Shown piece by piece: positions 43,601 through 55,045 of a stretch of 64,000 bases of DNA. The notes below the pieces were generated by a model, which was given only the letters and a program-made list of their open reading frames with translations, was not told the DNA's origin and did not search any database. The position numbers and the translations under genes were made by a program. Position 1 is the first letter of the stretch; the number at the start of each line of letters is the position of its first letter. Source of the DNA: Ahaetulla prasina (Eukaryota > Chordata > Lepidosauria > Squamata > Colubridae); assembly GCF_028640845.1 (NCBI RefSeq), contig NC_080539.1, positions 161,076,736-161,140,735 of the forward strand, given 5' to 3'.

Positions 43601-46600
43601 TCCTTCATCAGAGTAGTCATGAGCAGTCCATTTCCAGTTCCCTTTACCAGTGGAAGTAACTGATATGTGTCCAGCTTCCAATGCTGTTTTTATTTCATTG
43701 CTTAATTCAGCTTGGCTAGTGAACTGGGCCTTTGGAATGTTGAGCCTATGTGTATAAAGGGTCTTGCTGTCCATGGAAATAACCTTGTCCAGGTTGACTG
43801 TTAATTTGTTATGCAGTTCTATAGCGTTACGTGTAGTCTGGAAGGTGGCTGTTGTTTCAGCATTTCCTTGAACGGATGCTGTCAAAAAAACGACTTCACT
43901 TCCATGATCGGCTTTAAGGTACAAGTGGGTGAACTTCAGGTTTTCTTTTAGGATTAACTTTTTCATCTCAGGCGCCAAAAGGTGAGTATTTGCAGTTATG
44001 GTGAAAGCAAGATAGTCAATTTTGGATACTGCTATAGCCGAAAGAGAGGCTACAAATTCTGGGCTGTGGGCATGAACTGTTACATTCTGAAAACCAGCAT
44101 TAGTAGTCAGCGTGAAGAAGGGAGATGCAATTCTGCAAGTACCAGATAGCTTTCCAAATGTAGGGACAGTTACAGTATATGGGATACGGGGTAACTGGAA
44201 TTCCGGAATTTGTATATCTGGAAATTGAAATTCATCCAAGTTCAGCTTTGGAATCAATAATTCGGGAATTTGTAACTGGGGCAAGTTCATTTCAGGTAAA
44301 GAAAAGTCTGAAAAATAAAGATCCTTGATTTTCATTTCTTGAAAGTAGGTGTCAGCTGCTGGCAGCTGAAAGTCACTTGTCATTAATTGATCTATTATCC
44401 TCACAATCTTCAGTTTTATTTCATTAAAATCAATTGTATAGGAGGGAACTTTAATAATGTTTAGAATGATAAATGCAGGAGTAGTAAATCTAACTGGGAT
44501 TCTGATTTCATTTAATTTCTTGAAATTTATCTGATAAGATGGCACATGAAGGTCTGTTAGTGGAATAATAAAATCTGGAGTTTGAAATGTTGCATCCTTT
44601 AAGGCTCGGAGACTAACTTCAAAAGCTGGTATGTTGATTATGCCTAGCCTGATTGCAGGAACGATAAAACCAGTTTCAACAAACTGGTTCAGCCGGTCAG
44701 CTATATCTTTTACATTGTATTTCTCTGCTAAAACACTAATCTTTTTTGAGGTAATGTCCCATTTGTCAACTAGATAGGAGACTACGGTCCTATATAGCTG
44801 GCTTGCTTTCTGAAGGTATATTTGGCATTCTGCTGGAAAGTCTATTTGGTAAATTCTTTTGCGTGCATCTTCCAGGAAATCCAAGATCTTACTTTTCAAT
44901 TCCTCTATTGCTGTAGAGCTTAGAAGATCATTGAACCAGTTAACTGTTGCAGCAAGTCTACTATCTTTCCATTTCTCAATATTTTGAGAAGCCATAGCAT
45001 AGACCTCTTTGATGTACTGTTTTGCAGTTTCTAATTTTTGTGGCAGCTCCAAAGCTTTAATTTCATCATTGATATTTTGAGTTGCTTGCCGAATTTTATT
45101 GTTTGTTTCATCTACAAATCTGTTGTAATCAAAGGACTTCAGCTTCTTTATCACAGAATCAAGGAAGTCATTGATACCATCCACTAGCTTTTTATAATCG
45201 TATGTTTGGAGCTTCTTAACGGCATCATCGATAAACTTCAAAATTTGATTGAAGAATGGTTTTATGTCAATTTTTTTCAACGTGATGGCTAATTGCTGAA
45301 CTGTTTCTGAGATTTTCTGCTGTTTATATAATTCTATCATCTTATCCATTAGAACTTTGGCCTGGTCATCAATATTATATTTTACAATAAGTTCATGCAT
45401 GCGGACTCTGAATGCATTGAGCTTCTCAGATATTTCATAATCTTCCATAAAATTTAGAAGGATGTCTTTGATTTGTTTAAGGAGTTGGTCTATTTTTTCA
45501 AATGGAATTTGTACTTTTAACTTTTCTATAATCCTTTCAGCATCAATTGTCTCTATCTGCTGCTTCAAAGTTTCTGCAATATGTTGGGCATCGAAATTCT
45601 GAATCTGATTCTTCAGTTGATCAAGTTTTTCTTGTATCTGAGCTCTGATTTTGTATGTGGCATCCACATTTTGAACCCAAGCAGCAGCGTTGCTTCCTAT
45701 TTGGCTAGGGTCATACTGAGAAATAAAAGACTGGAGTTGCTGAATTGTGTTGATCATCGTCACGCTGATCTCATATTGCTTATCTAGAACTTTTATTTTT
45801 TCAACAATTTTCTCGATAAGTTGCATGATAGCTGGTCTTAAGTCATAATTCTCCTTCATATACTTTTCCGTTTCAGTCAGAAATACTTGCAGCTGAGTCA
45901 AAACATTTAGCAGATTGGCTTTAGCATTTTCCAATGTGTTTTGAAGGTCCTCAATTGTTATGCTATAATCTTTTGTGAAGGCATCCAGATTCTCTTTCAG
46001 TTTATTCACTTTACTTTCCAAATCGAAAGAGTTCACGTAGTCATTCACTTGCTGGGGAAACTTATCTAATGCTGTTTTGTATTTTCTCACAAGCTGGTCT
46101 ATATTTATGCTCTTTAGATTCTTCTGAATGGACTTCATTGCAGTTAAGATGGAATGTCTGAATTGCTCATAATATGCTGGAAGTCTTTCCAAGAAAGGTA
46201 GATTGATGACATGCACATCTGCATTTTTATCATATTTGAGAGTAAGAGAGAGGCCAAATTCTTGAGGCTCGGCTACATTTTCTCTTAAATCCAGGGTATC
46301 AATTAGATTAAGTCTTTTATCATTTGTGAATGGTATCTTCATAGGAAAGTCTAGTACAGAAAGATCAGCTAAAGTTTGTCCAGTCAACTCCACACCAATA
46401 TTTTCAGCATTGTTAAACACGTTAATGTCTTGGGTATATACATGGTTATTCAGCTGACTCTTTGTTTTCCAAGCACTGCTTTGTTCAGATGGAGTTAAAA
46501 CAATCGTGACTTTGCTATCTAATCCAGTATTATATCTTTCCCCAGAATTGATGATGTGGTTGGTTGATCCCTGGTAATCATGGGAAAGGGCAAACGCAAG

Positions 46601-48192
46601 AGGTTCTGCTTTTAGCAGGAATTTGCTGTACAGTCGACCAGACTGTTCTCCCAAAAGTGCTAAGCGTCCATCTCCATTAGTATGCATATCCAAAGTAACA
46701 GTAAAGGGGGCAGCCACAGATCGTATTTCATTAGAAAAGGTTAAGAATTTGGAATCACAGTTTGTGTGGACATTGATTGTAGAAGAGAGTCCTGCAACAT
46801 TTAAGTTAACTTTATGGGTAAGGGCTGCACCCTGAATGCTTGCAGCTGTGTCTGTCTTCATATGTGCAGTCAGATCTCCATAAGTAAAGATATAGGTGTG
46901 CTTTATCTCATTGCCACTATAAGCGCCTTTAATATTACCATCCAGATTTACCTTGAAGAGCTCAAGCTGCAAGCGGGCTTTGTTGTTTACATTGGCACTG
47001 CTGTATTTCAAATCATTGTTCAAGTTGGCTGTCAGGGAAGAGGGCTGTAGTTGCAGGTCCACATGATGTTTGTGGGATATGTCTGGGTTAATAGTGTGGT
47101 CCAAATTTGAAACGTAAGTCAAGGACAACCCTACAGTGTTCAGCTCATGGGTGTGTTCAAACTTCGTTTCTTTGTATGATCCTGTCAAACTGTTTGAAAA
47201 TCGGAGTTCTCCATTATTTATTCTGAAGTTCAAAATATTTTTGCTGTCCACATCCAATATGCTCCCTTGATAGGTGCTCAACAGCGCTATTTCTGTGAGG
47301 GCTAGTTTCCCATCCAAGCTGAATCTTGCATTGTGTATCCCCAATCGTCCATTGGTATCAATCTTCACAGAAGCGCCAGAAGTGCCAATTCGTGCATTCA
47401 TTTCATTCTGAAAGACCAGTGAGAGAAACTGCAATTTTGTTGTTGCACTGCTCACCAATCCATCCTGCTTAATACTTAGAGATGACTTATGTTCTGCTTT
47501 GTTTCTTCCATTTTCCAATGACAAGTCACTGATGAGTTCAAGGCCTTGGTTATTAACAGAGCCTGATACAAGGGCAAAATATACATTTTCAAAGTAAGTG
47601 GCCTTTAATTCGGAATGAAGGATACCCTGTTGCTTGTCTAAAGTTAAACCAAACTTATTGCTTGTTGCAAAGTTCGGGTAGGTTCCAACTGCCTGTGATG
47701 ACAGTTTCAGCTGGCTGTTTTGATACTTCAAGGAAACCTCATTAGTCAGAATGTAATTCTGTATGTTTGTGGTGGACGAGAGTGTCCATGCATCCTCAGT
47801 AATTTTTTGAATCATCTGGTTAGTAGCCACAAACAAGGAAGAATCGAACTTCAGGGTTGAATCCCATACCAAATTGAGCTTATTCTTATCAGAGGTGAGA
47901 GACTGTAAGTATGTGGTTTTGGCAAAAATTGTAGCAACCTTCAATTGACCTTCTAGATTGGTAACACCAACAAGTGAATTGTCATCTTCAGTGGAATCCT
48001 GATGGGCAGACAAAGAAAACATAACTCCGACGGGGCTGGAAGCTTCCAAGGTCATGGTATTTTTGACGGTGGGAACGAGTCCATATTTGTTGACCTTGCT
48101 GAATTTAAAATTGGAATTGAGGAGGCTGTGACGGAGTGAGTTTTCATAATCATAGGTAAGTTCGTTTCTGTCGTAGCTTGCTTCTCCCTCAC
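40675..48192 (-). CDS. APOB: APOB exon 26 (giant exon: beta1 end, alpha2, beta2 domains and LDL-receptor site)
   Basis: 7,518 bp without a stop, coding about 2,505 residues. The acceptor is atttcag, beginning GTGAGGGAGAAGC; the donor is GATG|GTAAAT. The first part is amphipathic beta-strand sequence. A long helix-rich, Lys/Glu/Gln-rich stretch (about 46.2-44.7 kb, for example VRKYKTALDKFPQQVNDYVN) corresponds to the human alpha2 domain. Pro-rich beta2 repeats follow (IPEFQLPRIPY, IPSYTIPVLNIEVSPF). The receptor-binding segment RKRGLK is at 42236-42253 and the Arg3500 equivalent at 41840-41842. An Met-start reading alone would begin at 48055, but the open frame continues 45 codons upstream to the acceptor, so the exon start is set by splicing. 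Cysteines are few. Confidence 0.98.
42236..42259 (-). other. APOB: LDL-receptor-binding site B of apoB
   Basis: The codons read ITRKRGLK. Human site B (residues 3359-3367) is RLTRKRGLK. The basic core is unchanged; the first Arg is Ser here. Flanking residues (SSVITLNTNAG, SVIDALQYQL, LATALSL) are among the best conserved in the exon. Confidence 0.92.
45866..45880 (-). other. APOB: position equivalent to the mammalian apoB-48 editing codon (not editable here)
   Basis: The local peptide LTETEKYMKENYDL aligns with human MIQFDQYIKDSYDL. The edited human codon CAA (Gln2153) corresponds to GAA at 45872-45874, so there is no cytidine in the needed place. The mooring sequence TGATCAGTATA reads ACGGAAAAGTATA. 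Confidence 0.8.
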
Positions 48193-48516
48193 CTGAAATA
48201 AAATGGGGGAGAAAAACAACATTAGTAACTAAGATGCTAAGTAACTTGAGCTATTGCGATTTTAAAATGATTGCTCTCCTCATTCATTGTTCATGAAGTC
48301 TGTAATCCAAAGGTTTAAAATGCAAGAAGTATGCTTGTATACTTGAAAATAAGTTGTGCTGTATTTAATGGGACCTTGATCTGAGTAAGTGTGCACAGGG
48401 ACTGACTTGAATAGGACTATTTTTTTCCTTTGACCTGCAGTGTCAAAGGAAATGCCGTTTATTTGGCAAAATTTTCAGAAGTGGTTTCAAATTGTCCTCT
48501 TTCTAAAGCTCAGAAG

Positions 48517-49147
48517 CAGTGGTGGAATTCAATTTTTTTTACTACTGGTTCTGTGGGCGTGGCTTGGTGGCTGTAGTGTGGCTTGGTGGGCATGGCTTGG
48601 TGGACGTGGCAGGGGAAGGATACTGCAAAATCCCCATTCTGTCCCCACTCCTGGGGAAGGATATTGCGCAATCCCCATTCCAGAGGTGAGTTTCAGCAGG
48701 TTCTGACCAGTTCTGGAGAACCGGTAGCAGAAATTTTGAGTAGTTCGGAGAACCAGTAAATACCACCTCTGACTGGCCCCACCCCCATCTATTCTCTGCC
48801 TCCCGAGTCCCAACTGATTGGGAGGAAATGGGGATTTTGCAGTAACCCTTCCCCTGGATTGGGGTGGGAATGGAGATTTTACAGTATCCTTTTTCTGCCA
48901 CGTCCACCAAACTATGCCCACCATGCCATGCCCACCAAACCACACCCACAGAACCGGTGGTAAAATTTTTTGAAACCCACCACTGCCCCATTCCCTCCCC
49001 ACTTCTGGGGGAAGGATATTGCAAAATCTCCATTCCCACCCTACTCTGTGGCCAGCAAGAGGTGGTATTTGCCAATTCTCTGAACTACTCGAAATTTCCT
49101 CTACCAGCTCTCCAGAACCTGTCAAAACATGCCGAATTTCACCCCTG
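48517..49147. mobile_element. hAT-like element with a nested copy of its own family, 631 bp
   Basis: The ends are CAGTGGTGGAATTC and GAATTTCACCCCTG. It has the exact 8-bp duplication CTCAGAAG (48509-48516 and 49148-49155). The interior has gttctgtgggcgtggcttgg. In APOB intron 25. Confidence 0.92.
48681..48985. mobile_element. nested hAT-like element, 305 bp
   Basis: The ends are CAGAGGTGAGTTTC and GAAACCCACCACTG, in opposite orientation to its host. It has the exact 8-bp duplication CCCCATTC (48673-48680 and 48986-48993). Confidence 0.92.
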
Positions 49148-49155
49148 CTCAGAAG

Positions 49156-50107
49156 TAATGACTGACCAAACATTACCCAGCTGCCCTTTGTCTCTAAGTC
49201 AGGATTAGAACTTTGGCTTCCCTGCTCCAAGTCCAGCACTCTGAAGCATTAGACCCAAACTAGCTTGCTGAGCGGGATTGATAACAGATTCTATTTATAG
49301 TAGATTATTTGGGCATTATTATTTTTTAAAAGGCATGCAACGATTGCTTAGACATTTCACTGAAAACTTAACAATAATGTTAATTTAATTCAACGTATGA
49401 GCGCAGTTTTAACTTGTTTGACATTTTCGCACATGGGATTGACATGGGTGTTAGCTGTAGCAAATGACAGATGACAACAACTTCCTTTTAAATCTATGGC
49501 ATTTTTTTCTTGCAAAATACAGCATGTTTAAACCTGATGTTCATATCTTGAGGTAGAAATACTTTTGCATGACCTCTTTTGTATATTTATAAACATACAG
49601 AAGCAAGTGAGCTATGGCAGCATATAGCTGGGCACTGGAAATAAAAATTCAATCAATATTATGTAATAAATAATGGGCTAGGTTTGAATTTTGAACCTCC
49701 AAATTTAATGATGTTCTTGCCTCATGATCAAATTCAAGTGTTATTTGAAACCAGAGGCAGGCAGTCTGTGGCCTGAAAGATGTTGCTGAAAACAGCTTTC
49801 ACAGTCCAGCCACATGCTGGAGGTGAGAAGAAATGCAGAAATTATGGGGACTTTAGTTGAGTAACATTCTGGAGAATTGTTCCATTCTCCTGCACAGACT
49901 GAACTGAAGCTATAGATGAACATTAGTCAGAAAGCATTCTAATTCCAGCATAGATACAAGCAGGAGAACACAAACTTTCATTTTCAACCAACTGCAGTTT
50001 ATCCTATCTAAACTGGCCAAGATTTGAAATCATTTTCAAATTTTGATTTCTGATCCTGGCTTGTTTTATTAATAAACCATTAGTTAAAAACTAATATGGA
50101 TTCAAGC
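49156..50107. other. part of APOB intron 25, no feature recognised
   Basis: No repeat or coding signal recognised. Confidence 0.5.
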
Positions 50108-50638
50108 CAGTGGTGAAATCTGAACCAGTTTAATACTGGTTCGCTGACTGCTCATGCGCGCTGCATGTGCATGCGCAGTGCGCACCACGCACCAAATGTG
50201 AGGTGTGCACACGTGCAGTGCACGCCAAAAGGAGGCATGAGGTAATTAGAACAGCGCGGGGGGGGGGGTGTGATCAGCTGTGGCGAAGGTTTTTTTTTCT
50301 TTCTTTAAAAAGCACTTTTTTTAACAACCTATTCGGCCAAAGAGGTTGTAAAAAAATGCTTTTAAAAATAAACAAAAAGGCTCTGATGATCAGGCAGCTC
50401 AGCTGGGATCGTCAGAGCCTTTTTTTTAACCTTTTAAAAGCTTTTTTTTAACAACCTCTTCGGCCACAGAGGTTGTAGAAAAAATGCTTTTAAAAGAAAA
50501 AAAAAGCCTCTAATGATCGCGCGGCTGACCTGGGCATGGGGTGGGGGCAGGGATTTTTGCTACTGGTTCTCTGAACCACCCGCCGCCATCACTACCGGAT
50601 CAGGTGATCCGGTACAAAATGGGAGCATTTCACCCCTG
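50108..50638. mobile_element. hAT-like element with two hairpins, 531 bp
   Basis: The ends are CAGTGGTGAAATC and GCATTTCACCCCTG; flanks ATTCAAGC/ATTCAATC (7 of 8). Two foldbacks of aagcacttttttta/acaacct type around ttcggcc lie at about 50306-50366 and 50428-50495. In APOB intron 25. Confidence 0.88.
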
Positions 50639-50795
50639 ATTCAATCATATAGCAAGAAAGGCATCATTAGTAGGAAATGAGATGGAAAGATTGCCTCTTT
50701 CCTGCTGTATCAGAACAGAGGGAACAAGGCCAAAACCTGAGGTTTATATTGTAACATGAACTATATGATTATTCTCAACTTGCTTCCATTTAGAT

Positions 50796-50928
50796 CAGGG
50801 GTGTCAAATTCACGGCCCACCGACCAGATGCGTCATGCGCTGGCCACGCCCACCCCTGTTTTAACGAAGGGAAAAAAGTCACGGTACGTCATATGATGAC
50901 AACGTGACGCCGTGAGTTTGACACCCTG
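50796..50928. mobile_element. hAT-like MITE, 133 bp
   Basis: The ends CAGGGGTGTCAAATTCACGG and CGTGAGTTTGACACCCTG are inverted copies. It has the exact 8-bp duplication ATTTAGAT (50788-50795 and 50929-50936). Confidence 0.95.
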
Positions 50929-51365
50929 ATTTAGATGTATTCCGTTACTTTTGCCAAATTCTTGTGAGAAGTTTTATATCAGAATAAAATATTTTATTCT
51001 TTATATTGTTTTCATCTTCCCTTAAAACATTAACAAAATCCACCATGGACTGAGAATCAGCGTTTCCACTAGATAATTGACAGTCAGGCTAAAGCTACGT
51101 TAATCAAGTAAAAATAGCAAACGGGAAAATCTTTTACTTAAATTTTCTCAGATCCCCAAATAAGTTTCCCAGACCCAATCCACATATCAAAGGATAAGGT
51201 GTGCAAGCACAAATAGTGTTAATTAAATTACATCTCCCAGAAGAACTGCATGTTCACAAGAATAAACATCATAAATAACATACCTACACATACATACGCA
51301 CACGCCCCTCAAGTAACACACTAGAATCAGCACATAGACACTTCTACACCCAGGAAAGCTCCCCT

Positions 51366-51838
51366 TGTGGAGCCCAGCTCTGGCTCGACACATGACGCTA
51401 CAGGGATCTGGATCATGGGAACAGCCCCTAATCAAAGATCCAAAGGGGTGAATTATCGAGGACTTGTTCGAAGGGTTCAGGGATCTGTGTTTGGGAAGCA
51501 TGGGAAGGAGATCATCACGCTGGAGGGAGATGAGGGCTGGGCATCATGAAGAGCTGCTTTACTTTCGGGATTTGGCAGATGACATGGCAGCTGAGGCTGT
51601 CAGACGAGGAGGGAGAGAGCGGCCCGGCATCCAATCAACGGAGCAGTTCATCCACGGGGTGGGGCATGAGCAGCGCGGGATGTTTAAAAGGGGCTGAGAG
51701 GCAGAAGCTGTCAGCGCTGACTTTATACAGAAAGACCTTGACTATTACTGAGACCCAGTTTGCAGCAGACCCAATAAACGAAGTCACGGCGGAAAAGAAA
51801 ACCAAGTTGGCTTGTTTCTTCTCTGGGCGTTTGACACA
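51366..51838 (+). mobile_element. possible LTR in APOB intron 25
   Basis: The stretch starts TGTGGAGCCC and ends GTTTGACACA, is GC-richer than its surroundings, has a TATA-like tgtttaaaagggg near 51680 and an AATAAA near 51773. No target duplication is visible, so this is tentative. Confidence 0.35.
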
Positions 51839-52105
51839 ACTGTGACTGAGCTAGCCAAGACCCCTATAAAACAACGTTGCTGTACCCCATTTCTCTGCAG
51901 CTGCCTCTAAAGGCGAAGTCTCTGCTTTTAGGAATAATATTTCTTCTTTCCTTAAAGGTGTCTGGATATCATTTTTATTTATTCTTGCACAAGCCTGGCT
52001 CGAGTTAGAACCCCAAATTATTCTTCTGACATTCTCAGTCATTGTGCCCTCTGAAACTTAAAATACAATGAGGGTACCAGTTTGAAGAAGACTACACAAT
52101 GTTAG

Positions 52106-52344
52106 AGGGCACGGTGGCTCAGGGGCTAGGATGTTGAGCTTGTAGATTGAAAGGTCGGCAGCTCAGAGGTTCGAATCCCTAGTGCTGCGCTTTTGGTGTT
52201 GAGTCATGCCGGCCACATGACCACGGAGACGTCTTCGGACAGCGCTGGCTCTTCGGCTTTGAAATGGAGATGAGCACCGCCCCCTAGAGTCGGGAACGAC
52301 TAGCATGTATGTGCGAGGGGCACCTTTACCTTTACCTTTACCTT
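52106..52344 (+). mobile_element. Sauria-type SINE with an internal deletion
   Basis: Head with A and B boxes (acggtggctcaggggctagg, gaggttcgaatccc), then a jump from ctagtgctgcg to ttttggtgttgagtcatgcc, omitting about 110 bp present in the 4813 copy. Flanks tacacaatgttag/tatacaatgctag (11 of 13). In APOB intron 25. Confidence 0.87.
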
Positions 52345-52824
52345 TATACAATGCTAGGTGATCTTGGGCAGACACACGATCTAAAAAGCCTCCATCTCTC
52401 TTGTATGACAGTAACTTCTGATTCAGAACCTTGCTCCAAAATCAGGCACAAGATTGTGCACTACTTTATAATAGGAGTATTGTACAGCTTTTTTTTTTTC
52501 CCCACACACCTAATATGCTTTTTTAAAAAAAGGCAACCCGTGTTTATGCAAATATGCCAACCAGGCTGTTAGAGTTCTCTGCATGAACAGTCAGGACTTA
52601 ATATATTGAGTTCATTTTCAGAATCTAATAATCAAATAGTAAGAATTATTATACTTGGGGAGAAATTCATTAAATTAAACTGTGTAAACATAAAACGCTA
52701 AAACCATTCATACTGGTTTTGTGCATTCAGAGCAAAGAGTCCGTGACTTTTGAAAACATAGGAAACATGGGAAGACATAACAGATGCTTAATTAGTTGCT
52801 TTTATAACACTAATTGATGCTTAC

Positions 52825-53198
52825 CTTGTATGTTATACGAAAGTAAGTCCAAAACAGAATCAGCTTTTATAAAGTATCTTGTTTTCAGACTGTACGCATC
52901 TTTTGTGGTGTTAGCTAAAGAATAGAAGCCGGACCAATTGTAATAGTTGTTGTACAAGTTGGAAGTGATCTCAAAAGTGCCCAACAAAGGTACCCGAAAT
53001 GTGTAATCATCAGGGATGTGGAATTGCGGAATTTTATACTCCTGCGATGGAATATTTAATCTCAGTGATTCCACCACCAGTGCTGGTGCTTTTAGAGTCT
53101 TGGGTAAGCTTATGTCCTGTGATGATCGTCCACCGAATGGCACCGGGATAGTAATGAAAGTACTGTCTTTATTCCAAACGTATTTAATCTTGCCATCA
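52825..53198 (-). CDS. APOB: APOB exon 25
   Basis: 374 bp. The acceptor is gtttcag and the donor GTAAGC. The peptide DGKIKYVWNKDS, IPVPFGGRSSQDI, YNNYYNWSGFYSLANTTKD and IKADSVLDLLSYNIQG aligns with human exon 25 throughout, including the YNWS glycosylation sequon. One leading base completes Ser and one trailing base opens Gly. It is followed by a 4.6-kb, repeat-filled intron. Confidence 0.95.
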
Positions 53199-53362
53199 CT
53201 GAAACACAGAATTAGCCATTGTAAGTTTAAAATATTCTTCTTCAAAACATGTCCATTTTAAAAGACAGCAGACAAAGCATTGTTAATAATCTTGCTTAGA
53301 AAAAATCCCAAAGTCATCTCTTGAAGAGAACACCACTGAAGAAGTGGTTAACTATTGCTTTT

Positions 53363-53363
53363 A

Positions 53364-53448
<85 letters not shown>
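53363..53448. repeat. (TATC)n microsatellite, left half
   Basis: The array is interrupted by a hAT-like MITE and resumes at 53586. Confidence 0.95.
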
Positions 53449-53585
53449 CAGTGGTGGGATTCAGCCAGTTCGCACCACTTTGGGAGAACTGGTTGTTAAC
53501 TGTCTGAGCAGTTTGGCAAACTGGTTGTAGGAAGAAATCATTAGGGCAGAGAACCGGTTGTTAAATTACTTGAATCCCACCACTG
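53449..53585. mobile_element. hAT-like MITE inserted in a microsatellite, 137 bp
   Basis: The exact 15-bp terminal inverted repeats CAGTGGTGGGATTCA and TGAATCCCACCACTG abut TATC units on both sides, consistent with an 8-bp duplication TATCTATC. In APOB intron 24. Confidence 0.93.
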
Positions 53586-53660
<75 letters not shown>

Positions 53661-53683
53661 TCTCTCTCTCTCTCTCTCTCTCT
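53586..53683. repeat. (TATC)n microsatellite, right half, then (TC)n
   Basis: Continuation of the array, ending in about 11 TC units. Confidence 0.95.
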
Positions 53684-53689
53684 TTTCCC

Positions 53690-53995
53690 CGGAATGCCAT
53701 CCCACAACACTGTCAAATTATTTACTAAGACTGTATTACTATTATTCTTCTCATCCTTCCTAGTACCTATCTCTTCCCACTTACGGCTATAACCATGTTG
53801 CTTGTATCTTTACAATTTATATTGTTTTATTGTTTCCTAGTATGATTTGATTGCTTATTAGTATCCTTTGATTATCACTAAGTGTTGTATCTTATGATTC
53901 TTGACGAATATATTTTATTTTTTTCTTTATGTACACTGAGAGCATATGCACCAAGACAAATTCCTTGTGTCCAATCACACTTGGCCAATAAAGAA
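53690..53995 (+). mobile_element. LINE 3' UTR, plus strand, ending in a pentanucleotide array
   Basis: acactgtcaaattatttact through cactgagagcatatgcacca to cacttggccaataaagaatt, the same 3' end as at 15800-16078. In APOB intron 24. Confidence 0.87.
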
Positions 53996-54118
53996 TTCCA
54001 TTCCATTCCATTCCATTCCATTCCATTCCATTCCATTCCATTCCATTCCATTCCATTCCAGTCCAGTCCAGTCCACTCCACTCCACTCTACTCTACTCTG
54101 TTTTATTCTATTCTATTC
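53996..54118. repeat. graded pentanucleotide microsatellite
   Basis: About 13 ATTCC units change stepwise to AGTCC, ACTCC, ACTCT and ATTCT units. Confidence 0.93.
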
Positions 54119-54230
54119 ACATCAATTTCAATGCTTTCCCGATATGTGGACTTCAGTCTCCAGAATTCTCATTAAAGGGTGCAGATTTGGGGGAGTTGAA
54201 GTCAATAGTACTGATTGCCTTCAAATAGGG

Positions 54231-54365
54231 CAGGCCTGTCAAACTCGCAGTCTGTGGGCCGGATGCATCATACACTGACCATGCCCATGCCCGGTTTAGC
54301 GAAGGGGAAAAAAGTCATGATACATCACATGATGCTGCCGTGACGCCGTGAGTTTGACACCCCTG
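54231..54365. mobile_element. hAT-like MITE, 135 bp
   Basis: The ends are CAGGCCTGTCAAACTCGC and GTGAGTTTGACACCCCTG; flanks AAATAGGG/AAGTAGGG (7 of 8). Same family as 50796-50928. In APOB intron 24, 83 bp from exon 24. Confidence 0.92.
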
Positions 54366-54447
54366 AAGTAGGGGAAAGCTAACTTGGAAATTCCCATGAG
54401 GTTTGCCAGCACCAGACCAAAAAACAAGCAAACATATTTTGCTTTAC

Positions 54448-54587
54448 CTTTTAAAGAAAAGCTCTTCAGGAATGGTGATTACATCTATGATTTGAAAGTC
54501 AAGTTCTTGAAGTTTACTTAATTTGTCCTGTAAATTCTGGGCATATGGAATATCTTTGGATGTCTTTTGCAGCCAAGTATTGGTTGC
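54448..54587 (-). CDS. APOB: APOB exon 24
   Basis: 140 bp, phase 0 start (ATNTWLQKTSKDIPYAQNLQ). The acceptor is tttttcag and the donor GTAAAG. It ends ITIPEELFFK plus two bases of a Ser codon. Human apoB has a PEQLFLKSDG-type join at this place. Confidence 0.93.
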
Positions 54588-55045
54588 CTGAAAAAATCAT
54601 AGTAAATTATCACAATGCAAGCATCTTACATTTAGGAACAATTCAAACAGTTCAAACCAGGGATAAAATGCTAAAAACAGCGAGGATATGGGCTCATGTG
54701 ACATTCTCCAGTTGTGTGCAAACTGATGCACACCACGTTTGCTTTCTGCACTGCTGAAATATGAGAGAAGAACCTACACGAGAGTCTCTTGTCCCAGGTG
54801 CTGCAACAACTCAAGTTACAATTTTCATGGAGAGGAAGCCACTGCATCATCTCCACACTCTAGGGTCCCTGGCTTCCTGATCTCTAATATTTCCATTGTC
54901 AAAATTGCGCTTGGTTACAATTGGACCTTGGCCTTCCCTGGAAGATACTGACACCTCCTACAGCTAGAACATTCAAATAATCTGAAATTATCAACTGTAC
55001 CAGATACTTTAACAAATGGCAACTACGACAGACACATCTACTTAC

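Noticed and set aside
48529..49239. 236-codon minus-strand frame in APOB intron 25
   Set aside because: It lies almost wholly inside two nested hAT-like elements and resembles no protein; overlapping frames on both strands are similarly open.
53882..54278. Frames with His/Ser/Pro/Phe repeats or Glu/Trp/Asn/Gly/Met repeats
   Set aside because: Translations of the pentanucleotide array.
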